A DNA stretch of 64,000 bases, taken from assembly GCF_901709675.1 (NCBI RefSeq), contig NC_051098.1:11252918-11316917 (forward strand), read 5' to 3'. This document shows positions 51,353-64,000 of the stretch, one piece after another. A model generated the notes under the pieces. The model was not told the DNA's origin. It was given only the letters and a program-made list of their open reading frames with translations, and searched no databases. Made by a program: the position numbers and the translations under genes. The DNA is from Syngnathus acus (lineage: Eukaryota; Chordata; Actinopteri; Syngnathiformes; Syngnathidae). The first letter of the stretch is position 1; every line of letters begins with the position of its first letter.

Positions 51353-52652
51353 ATACAAAACACACAGACAACACTAACACATTCTTTTTCCATCTCATCA
51401 TTTTAATGGAAAAAACTGAGTCAAGGGAAGAAAAAAAATGGAGAATGTTGAATTTACAAATAATTGCAGTGTTGTCAGCATGAGAATAAAAAGTGTCTAA
51501 GAAGATTCCATCTTCCTCTCATAGGTAGAAAATTTTGAAAATAAAACAGAAAAAAAAACTTTCCTGGGTTATTTACAGAAGACAATCAAATTAGAGGAGA
51601 AAAAAACCCAAAATAATAAATGCACACGCGCACATACTTAAAGTTCTTGCAATTTTCTTCTTTTTTGGTGGGGAAATCAAAAAGTGCAAGCAAAATCACA
51701 GACTGAGAATTTACAAGAGAAGTCAAGAATGGCCAAAAAAAAGGATCAACTCTGACCTTGCCACACCACATTTTGAAATTGGGTCATGGGATGTTTTAGA
51801 TTTCCATTTACAAAACATAGTGTTTGTCTCACAAAATGGCTGCCATCTCCTTCTCACATCATACAATCAAAAAATGACTCCCAACGTTAAGTGCCAGCAA
51901 AGCTTTTCATTTTAAAGGTTTTTCAGTTACCATCCATCAAAAAAAAAAAAAATACAAACATTCTCTCAATCACACATTCAGTCTGCTATTTCCACTCAGA
52001 TCAAGATTTTACACTCATACGACTGTGGATTTAACCAGCATGACAACCTCAGAGACTTTAATAGGAGAGTTCAACAGATAATGCAGAACGTACCAAAGCA
52101 AACTTGGTAAAGTTGCAGATACAGGATTGCATTTTCACCATTTGAGGCTGCATGGCATTAACGGATCTGCCAGCTCCCCAGAACATAATGGCACTGCCAG
52201 TTGGTTCTTCACCCCCCATAAACCCGGAAATACGCTCACTAATGAACAGATGCACTAACAAAACATTAATAGGCGCTCATCACTGATTGTTCCTTGTTTT
52301 AAATTGTTACTTTTGCTTGACTTTGGTGGAGCTCTGTGCTGTACTGTTCTACAAACATCTGATGATGAGTTAAGACTTGCACAGAACAAATGACAGAAAA
52401 TGATATTTCCCTTTTGCACTCTTTGTATCTACGTTTAAATCTCACTGATGATTGGAAAAATGAATCCTGTTTGGTTAAAATCATTTCCTAAATTAGTTTG
52501 TGAGTTTCCTGTCAGGTCAGCCAGACATCCTGGCTCAGGATATTATTTTTCCTCCCCAAAATATCTACGACTTTGCATCTTTAATGAAACATTGTACTTT
52601 CTCTAGTTGAGTGACACAAATGTGCATGCTGGTTTTAGTGGTTTGTTGTGCT

Positions 52653-52762
<110 letters not shown>

Positions 52763-54418
52763 TTTGGATGCAACTACAGCTGGTCATACTGAGCTTGAGT
52801 TATTGGAGTGGTTATTATTAATAAATACAAATTAAATTAAAATACTAAAATAAAATATGATTATTTTAGACAGAGTAAATTGAATAATAAAGAGAAAAAC
52901 TGCAGTTGGTTCCACAATTTGAGCCCCTGAATATTGAGGGACATGAAAAAAAAATAAAAAAGAGAGGTAGACAGCAAAACAGCGCAAAAATAATCATGTA
53001 TCACTTGAGAGTTGGTGTTGTGGAATGGCTGGTAGACTGATGTGCGTCACAGTGTGAACTCCGAGACTCATTTGAATTTGGTTTTGCACGAAAATAATCC
53101 TAGTTTGTAACGTTTCCTGTTTAAAACGACGACTCAGTCTCACCCGCATCACTGCCGGAATGCTTGACAAGTAAAATGTTGTTGTTTTTCTCACATTCAA
53201 ATGACATCCCCCCTACTCAACTGCTACCACCTCACATAAAGTAGCTCCCATTGAGTTTGGAGCCAGTTACAACTACTACTCGGATCCACACGAACGCACC
53301 CACGCACACACATTTTAAAACACGCCTAATTTGGCCAAAACAGCTTTTATCACAAAGACATTATTGCGATTTAAGTGTGCTTTCTTTCCTGTTCAATTAT
53401 AAACGATACATTTCCCAAACAATCAAAAAAAAACAACAACATGCAAATGAAAAATAATAAAAATGAATCCTTTTTTTTAGAAAAAAAAAAAAAAAAAAAG
53501 GCCAGACAAACTGCACACGACAATCCTACATTCTCAACACACGGACGATATGCAAGCACGTGGTGATGTGTTGGCTTCACAGTCATTGTCTCACCCAAGT
53601 GGAAGGATTTTTAAACAGTCATTTCCCTGCCCCAAATACAGTGTTTGATCAGAGATAGTTGATTTGAGTGGATCCCCTCTCTTCTTCCACATGTTAATCT
53701 TAAATGGACACTATAAGCTTTCAAAAGCCATTCTGAGATCATCCACTAGATGTTAAATTGTCTTCAAGAGTTTACTTTTAGAATGTGTCTGAATTCTGTA
53801 CAATTATTGGAAACTGCTCAGGGCAGCAAGATCTTACGGAGAAAGTTCATTGCGTCACCCTTCAAAGTTTATTTTCCAAAGTTTGTATGAGTGAAAGATC
53901 CGGCCCTGTTGTTTTTCCGGAGTCTTCCGAGCCACGTCCTGTGCTTCGCACCTTTCCGTCTTGGTTAATTCTCACTCTCTACTTGAATGAGTTGCAGCCA
54001 AAGATCATTAGGGCTCTTCTGAGGGCCCTTAAGGGGGCACCAATGGAGTAGAATTCTTCCAAAGTGCCCTTGGCAGACTGGAGTGTCTCGTGAGCAAACC
54101 TATTGCCAGCTGATGAATTCTTCTGCACCAGACGAGAAAAATGTGTTTTTGTGTGTGGATGTGTCTCTGTCGTCGATTCACAGCAGAGCAGCAAATAGAC
54201 GTTGGAAGTTACAGCATAGCTCTCCTCAGGAGATGTTTGAATGAAGTCGCTGGGTCCTGTGCTGAGTCAAAGGTCGCAGGGGTCGGAACGTGGGGGTGCG
54301 TCGGTGCTTCTCGAAAGGGCAACCCAAGCACGGACAGACAGAGGGCGACGGAGGGAATGTTTGGGACGGGATGAAGGGCCAAAAGGATGAGGCACGCAAA
54401 GCTAGCTCTCCAGATTAA

Positions 54419-57337
<2,919 letters not shown>

Positions 57338-57898
57338 CTGTCAAAGGGACAAAGACAAAATGGCGCATTAGAAAACAATGACAAAATAATAAAGACAAGC
57401 TTCGGAAAAAATAAAGTTAATGTAATTACATATGCCAGTGGAACCTCTAAAGTTATAAAACAATCAAGAAGCATATGGAAGTTGTATAGGTTAAAAAAAG
57501 AAATAAATGAGGCATTAAATGAAAGGGCCAAATAAAATCTTGCATATTTGTCTGGTGTGCACCCAGCACCCAGCCATGTCCTCCCACCAGCAGAGGGCAC
57601 AGAACCCTTGCTGTGACCAACTCACAAGCAGTCCAGCTCCAGCCTCCACATCCATCTCGACAATTCAATTGTCTTTGCTACTTTTGCTGTTGATTGCGTA
57701 ACAGTCACATGACCTCTGCGCACTTGTTCTTGCACATGTGTGTCCTTTCCAGAAGATGCAATGTATGGTCCTTTTTAATTTAACGTGGATTATAAATAGA
57801 AATGCATGCAGACACATTTCGACAAACAACAAAGAAATCATTCGTGATGAAGAATAGCAAAAGATAAGACGTAGAGAGACAATAGCATGCGGTTGTGC

Positions 57899-57899
<1 letters not shown>

Positions 57900-57949
<50 letters not shown>

Positions 57950-57959
57950 TGTGTGTGTG
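57900..57959. repeat. (GT)n microsatellite
   Basis: About 30 GT units with a TT interruption near 57947. Confidence 0.95.
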
Positions 57960-59423
57960 CGCACATGAGCCAGAGGTCATTAATCCCGCCATTCCTGGGT
58001 GGAATTTGGTTTGGCCAAAAGGGGGTGGGGTGGGTGATAATGTGATTGAAAAGAGGGTGAGAAGAGAAGGAGCCTCACAGGGTTAGTCGTTGTAATCCTT
58101 CCAATTCCATCAATAATTTAGATGTTTCTGATCAGGATAGATCGAGAGACAAAGATTTGGAATGACTGCATAATAGTATTTATATATGCTGCTGTCCTAG
58201 ACACAGTAAAACGAAACAAGTGCTGGTCGTAACTATAAAAACACTTTACTGTGCACTGTTTAACAACATGGATGCTCGGATCAAAACAATATTACACATC
58301 ATAACATGTTAGGATCGGCTTGTTATCACGATGATATTTAAATCACCGGCGCTTTTGTGGAAGGAAAATATTCGAGGCGGTTTTATAGAGTTCCGCTGAC
58401 CATGGCTTGCCAGTTTTACCTTAAATTCATAAGACAGATAGCCGTATCACAATTTTAATAATCTTTTTGCGAGCGATAACATGATGAGATCTCGGTGGCA
58501 TTGGCTTCATTATGGAATATATTACCTGTATTTCATCAAACAGGTGATGGCAACAGATACGTGAGGTCCTGGTTTGTGCTTTGGTTGATTAATAAAAATT
58601 CATATCATCACTTGATAGAAGATTTAGTGTGGCGTTATAGGTCTCATCATCTTTAATAGGACTGACAACCCATTGGCTTGAAAATGGAAATTGCACCGAT
58701 GGGAAATACTTGTGAAAGAAAATTAAAACTCAGCGTGTTAGTTTTAGTAATTTATAAACAAAATATAATATTTCATATTACACAATATAAAATTGTATAC
58801 AAGTTCTGCATTTAATTGCCGGGGATACTAAAATTTATGCCAAGGGGGGCATTTTGTTGTAATTTATATCACTTGGCTGTATCTAATTTGGCAGGCTTCC
58901 ACTGAGTTTTAATACTTAAAGGTTGTAAATGTGTCAAAATTGTTGCTGCTGCTGCTAAAACCGCATGATGAGAAGGACACTGGGACGAGTTCCTGGTGCA
59001 GTTTCGTACAGCGTGTTTAGTGTTGTTTTCTTAGTTTGGATAACAGTCTCCATTTTTTTTCAGCTCTATTTAATGTTGTGGCTGCTGAGTGAATAATTCT
59101 GCATTGAAGTGTTTTTATGTTTAGGAAAATCAACATAGCCAGATGTTTTCTGTGCATTATAAACAAGCCTGGAGCCAAAACAAACACAGTATGGTCACAT
59201 TTTTACGGTCATAAATACTTTTATGTTTTTATGTTTGTTGCCACTGATTGGGCCTGATGGGATATATGCAAGACGGGCAATTGGAACACGAGTATGTGCA
59301 ACAGTAATGTTTGTGTAGCTTGGTTTTTGTATTGCAAGCTTGTGAGTGTCTGAATACCGCAGAAGTGAATCAGCAGGTCTTGCTGTATTTGAGTTGAGGC
59401 TGCCCGATAGAGGAGGAGGAGGC

Positions 59424-59437
59424 GGGGGGGGGGGGGG
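59424..59437. repeat. G14 homopolymer
   Basis: Run of 14 G after a GGA repeat; it could form or slip as a quadruplex. Confidence 0.8.
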
Positions 59438-62400
59438 TTCCATCAATGATTAAATGCCTGTGGGCTTGTTTTAGAACCAGCCTGCAACCACAGACACGCC
59501 ACTGCTGGCCATATGAGGGAGAACGAGAAGAATGGAAACTAGCAAAAAAACAAAACGTGAGGCAAAAACATGCTGCAAGTAAAACAATGTGAATTTCACC
59601 TCTTCCTCCCAAGCGCCATATTTTCTGTGATCCACCAGCCCCATTTTTTTTTTGTCTCCTTCTTGCTTGCATTTCCATTTGTTGTACCCCCATATCTCCC
59701 CTTTTCACTGACCCCTCCTTTCCCGCCTCCACCTACTCCCCCCCCCCCCTCCCCTCTTCCAATTACCAAGAGGAGTATGAGCAGAACCACACACTTCACA
59801 GCTTTCAAGTGTTGGAGAGACATCCTCCTGGGAATCATCCAGCGAGCAATGAATCCACAAATACCCCCTCCCTTCCTTATTTCTACCCCTCCTTGCCCCC
59901 CCGACACCACGTTACCCCCCATCTTTCTTTTCTCACTCTACTCTTTGACCCCATCAGCTTATTTCACCCTTCTTCCACACGGCCCAATCGCTATTTTTGA
60001 TAATACACTATTATCTAATATGCTAATATTTTGTGTAACAAGTTCATTTTGTTAAAGTTATGCAAAATCCAACAAGATTCTATGTGGAATGAAACACGAT
60101 ATTAAGTGAATGTAATTTGAAGGATTAGAAATATTAAAACTGAGTGATAATTAACTTTATAATGGCTTTATCGCAAGTCATTCTTTAATGTAGCGAATGA
60201 AATAAAACTATGTAGAGTAAAATTGGGTTGACTTCACATTATGCTACATTGAGTAATGTATTAATGGAAACTGAATAGTTTGGAGATAATGCAGCAATTT
60301 GACTTTGTCACAAGAATACATATGACTTTTTGACTGGGGTCAAATGTTATCCTATTTTAGAAATGTAAATGCTTTTCTGCTAATATTATTGTGTGCTGGC
60401 AGAAGTCCAAATAACATATGCTCCACATTTGACCCCTTGAGAAAATTTGACCTTTCAAATATTTCAGAGCCAATGTAATGTTTGGCATTTTGAATTTTTA
60501 GCCGGATAGAATGCAAATGGTGGCTAACGGGTCAAGTTGGCCCTCCATGAGTACCTCACGTTAAATACATTAGACTTAACGTGACACAAATGACCTGATG
60601 TTGCACAGATCTTTTTCGGCTGTATAATTTAGATCGTGAGTTGCGTTTGAGTGGTCTCACACTACCTTTGAATAAGGTCTGATTCTGCAATGCGACATTC
60701 ACACCTGCCGGATCACCTAAGATGGATTTTCTGGTGTTCGCTATAAGTAACAGCGGTCATCAAGAATCGACTATAAGTACCTAAACCTTTAAATTTAATG
60801 ACCTGTTCAAGCCTCCCTTGACAGCAATCACTTCAATCAGTGGCGGAGCTAGAGGGGGGGCTGCGAGGGCACTGCCCACTCCCTGAAATATGTTTGGATC
60901 CCAAAGTTTCCAGGCCAGGTAATTGACGTTTTGGGTACTTTCTGATTTTTTTTTTCTCAACATTTCCACATGTGCCATGTAGGGAGCATATAATAAAACT
61001 TAATCAGCAGTTTCTGAAGGATTATCATGTACCATTCAATCATGACTAACTAATGAAGGCAACCAATTATTAATAGTGGAACCTGCTCTCATAATGGTAC
61101 TGTAATGTTGTGGCCCTTTGCCTTATCAACATCAAGAACGATAGAAAGATAGATTTTAATAAGAAATTCATTTACATATAGTATATGAGATTGTGTTAAT
61201 TTTTAGTAAAAAACAAGACAGACGAGGTGACCAATATAATGGGGAGAAGACGACAGGAGCAAGACAGATGAGGATTTCAGTGATGGATGACGCAAAGGGC
61301 AAAGCAGAGTCGAGAGAATGGAAGAAAAAGAAGTGCAAGATGAGGTGGAGGTACAAAGAGGAGTGCAAGGAGGGGAGGTGGGGAGAAAAAAAAAAAACGT
61401 GCCTCTGGTTGTATCGGAGCAGCCGCCTGTGAAAGCACACACTCTGCACTCCTGTCGCCTTACTGCTTAATGAGGAGAACCTCTTCGGAGTAAAGCATAG
61501 TACAGTACACACACACACACGCACACAAATTTACTCCAGAGTCTTTGCTTTAATAACTTTTGCTGTCCAGTTTCGATCCCATCCCCCACTTTGTCTCTAT
61601 AATGTGATAAATGAGAGTCTTGGTGCTCCTCATCTGTCCAGCCACACACACACACTCGCACAAAGCATGTTGGGTTCTTTTTTTATTACCTGAAATGTAC
61701 ATACCATACATATGCATTGTTGCAGACACAATAGCTAAGATGCTCAAGGAGACATTTTCAGGTTTTCCTGGTAGACAAGAATGCAGTCGGATGGAAACCG
61801 TCAGTCACAGATGAAAAGTCACCGTCTTCCTCGCTCATCCCTTTTTCCTCCCCTCTGCCTATGTACCCCATCCTTTCTCTTTCTCTTTGCACTTTGCACA
61901 TGTTCTCATTATGGCTGTTTTTCTCTCTGCTCTTTTCTTGAGCTCTTTTTTTTTTGGCGACTTTCTCCTCATCCTGCTTTACACTACCTGCAAAAATCTA
62001 ATTGGAATTCTGTCCTGCAATACATCTGGCCATATCTGTCCCTTATCCACTGCAGCTATCATATATAACTCGACCTCCAATGTACGCACACACACACGCG
62101 CACACACAAACACACACATATATTTTTCACTCACTCAGCAGGTTGCGTAACTCCCAAAGATGAGTGGCTCGAGATGCATGCAATGTGTGTGTGTGTCTGT
62201 GTACATGCGGAAAGTGTATGCGTGTAGAATACAAGTGCGTGCAGAGATGACATTGCAAAGTAGGTAGGGAGAAGCAGGTTTGGTGCATAATAAAACTTGA
62301 TCTATGGCCGCTGTGTAATAACGCCGACTTGAAGCGACGTACACGAATTGATCATATTCTGCAATCTGCATTTGTGAGCTCGTTTAGTAAATAGCCACAG

Positions 62401-63420
62401 ATGGGTGCAAAGACACACTGCAGACACACAAAAATGTGTCTTTGTGTTGTGTGCACGCTTACTTGCTCTCCCTTGAAAAGAACCACTTAGCCAGCACACG
62501 CTTCTGTCCCCTCAGTTAGGATGCAAATGATAGATCCTATTCTGTTCTAGGGTGAAATAGCTTTGAATGTGTGCCCAAATCTTCACAACACAACACATCA
62601 CATAACAAATAGTCATTTGGGCTGGAAGAAAGAAGTAATCTTATGGAAATTTTGAGATCCAAACAGTCTAAATGGGTGTTGTGAGGAACTGTTGTGGCAG
62701 TTATGCCCTAAAAAATGTGGTGGTACTGGTGGCACGCTGTTTTTTTCCTCCACACCGGCTATTGAGAAAAAAATGTATACATGCTAACAATTTTTTTGAT
62801 TATCAGTTTTAAATAATTTATTATTATTATTATTAGTTTAATTGTTTTATTATTAAATTGTTTATTTTTTATTATTATTCAGTTTTATGACATTGACTCA
62901 TAGAGACTCCATACCCAGACAAGATATCAATAGACAAATTGTTTGTGGGTGAGGGTAGATTTAGGAAGTGCGGTAGGGAATGCTGTATTATATATTGGTG
63001 TGTTTGTGTGTGTGGTTGGTTCATTGGAGAGGGCAGCATATCCAAACATGGTCGACACAAGCGTGGAACCACAAAGCAAGCAGCCATCGCCGGCAAGCCA
63101 CAGCACATCATCTTGAGACAGAATACCAAATGTAGCAGACTCCAATATTACCCTGCCTTCACCAGCCCAACACTCTGGGGGAATCTATATGATGAATCAT
63201 GAAGAGATTTTTTTTTATTATTCGTATTTTTGCTTTTCTTCCAGTCTCTACACCAAAAAACGGCTTCTTCTCTTTGTCTGCGTACTTCGCCTTGCTTTCT
63301 TTCTTTATGTTATTTTTAATGAACTGAGCTTGCCCTCCTCATGATTTGGCTTTGTCCATCCGTCCCACTGTGTCTAACTCACATCTTCCTTCCTCATTAC
63401 ACCCTGCATTCGTATTTCAT

Positions 63421-63490
63421 GTCTGTCTGTCTGCATGTCGGTCTGTCTGTCTGCCTCCTCTCTTTCTGTCTCTCTCTCTCTCTCTCTCTC
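63421..63490. repeat. (GTCT)n followed by (CT)n microsatellite
   Basis: Compound pyrimidine-rich repeat; the (CT)n part covers about 63469-63490. Confidence 0.85.
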
Positions 63491-63558
63491 CATGACTATT
63501 TCATGTTTTTTTTTTTCAATGTACATAACAGTGTAGTCTTTAGGTGGGAGCCCTGGCG

Positions 63559-63641
63559 GTAACCATGGAAACCACATTGCTAGGCAACAGCCGTTTCCCT
63601 TTCTCTCCTGAGCCAAGCAGCAGTGGCAACAATCAACCAAT
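63559..63641. promoter_or_regulatory. Two RFX X-box motifs plus a CCAAT box
   Basis: GTAACCATGGAAAC (63559-63572) fits the RFX palindrome, and ATTGCTAGGCAAC (63576-63588) is one base from GTTGCTAGGCAAC, another known RFX form. A CCAAT lies at 63637-63641. The arrangement resembles RFX/NF-Y enhancers or promoters. Target gene unknown; dpf1 is the nearest. Confidence 0.5.
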
Positions 63642-64000
63642 CAACAGCGAAGAAAAAAAATCGCTGTCATGAAAAGTTATGAACACATCCACGAAGGCGC
63701 TGCATGGGACATCTTAACATTGGAACGAACAGCACGTTTGTCCCATGTATCACATGAATAAGAAAAAATGAATTCCTAGCTTTTATTTCTCAGTTGTGGC
63801 CAAAAAAACTAGTCGCAAGTTCAGTCCCAAGAGAGGACTAAATAGATGTAACAGTAAACACAGAGCTGCCATTTTAGTCTGTCAGCTATTCTTGTATGAA
63901 TTTTGCTGATCAGAATTCATCTCTAAAACTGTCGACCCAAACGAGAAGGCCATATTGTTGTGTAAAAATAATCACAACAACGACAATGCTGAGTCGTAAC

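Larger units (their letters stand above)
57338..64000. other. dpf1: Presumed long upstream intron of dpf1
   Basis: At least 6.6 kb without a recognisable exon on either strand. It contains microsatellites, a degenerate repeat at about 60,838-60,915, purine-rich tracts near 61,200-61,400, and X-box/CCAAT motifs at 63,559-63,641. That the interval is one intron is inferred from the missing 5' exons. Confidence 0.5.

Noticed and set aside
57665-58086. His-Thr and Cys-Val repeat frames
   Set aside because: Shadows of the (GT)n run at 57900-57959.
57338-64000. Search for the C2H2 and N-terminal exons of dpf1
   Set aside because: No minus-strand frame resembling CGKRYKNRPGLSYHY or the Requiem domain was found; the exons are assumed to lie beyond the window.

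Overview
The window is nuclear DNA of a ray-finned (teleost) fish. The genes are vertebrate families split by short GT-AG introns, many of 70-300 bp. The spaces between genes hold (GT)n, (GA)n, (CCA)n and AT-rich microsatellites. The species cannot be told from the sequence. I rebuilt eleven complete protein genes and the 3' part of a twelfth by joining exons so that reading phase was kept at every junction. Every complete model gives a length divisible by three and ends at a stop codon.

Layout. 0.4-2.0 kb (+): tbx10, a short T-box factor. 2.8-6.1 kb (+): bace1 (beta-secretase). 9.0-15.0 kb (+): pcsk7 (proprotein convertase 7), with a CRE/CCAAT/ETS-type promoter near 8.05-8.13 kb. 16.3-18.8 kb (-): tagln (transgelin/SM22), with a non-coding first exon and two CArG boxes. 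20.7-23.5 kb (-): a TRIM (RING, B-box, coiled coil, PRY-SPRY) gene. 24.2-26.35 kb (+): nudt8. 26.9-30.5 kb (-): mfrp. 31.2-32.3 kb (-): a NAIF1-like Myb/SANT gene. 32.7-36.7 kb (-): pnkp. 37.6-42.0 kb (+): a TCAF (TRPM8 channel-associated factor, M60-like) gene. 43.7-45.5 kb (+): a HIPK-like kinase whose kinase domain has no introns. 46.0-47.4 kb (-): a secreted ENDOD1-like nuclease. 54.4-57.3 kb (-): the last four exons of dpf1 (double PHD finger). The remainder, about 47.4-54.4 kb and 57.4-64 kb, is repeat-rich DNA with two promoter-like motif clusters and no recognisable coding exon.

The genes are neighbours rather than one pathway, but the linkage is informative. bace1-pcsk7-tagln and mfrp correspond to human 11q23, tbx10 and nudt8 to human 11q13, and pnkp and dpf1 to human 19q13. 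Several pairs are convergent with closely spaced or overlapping poly(A) signals (pcsk7/tagln, nudt8/mfrp, hipk-like/endod1-like). Others are head to head (TRIM/nudt8, pnkp/tcaf).

The points most worth a second look are: the HIPK-like kinase with glutamate where HIPKs carry the autophosphorylated activation-loop tyrosine; the intact HELGH zinc-protease motif in TCAF; an in-frame, stop-free 78-bp intron and a hairpin element in the same gene; the long N-terminal extension of nudt8; the absence of c1qtnf5 after mfrp; a Thr-to-Cys change in the pnkp phosphatase motif; and the gene-less promoter-like cluster near 50.5-50.8 kb.
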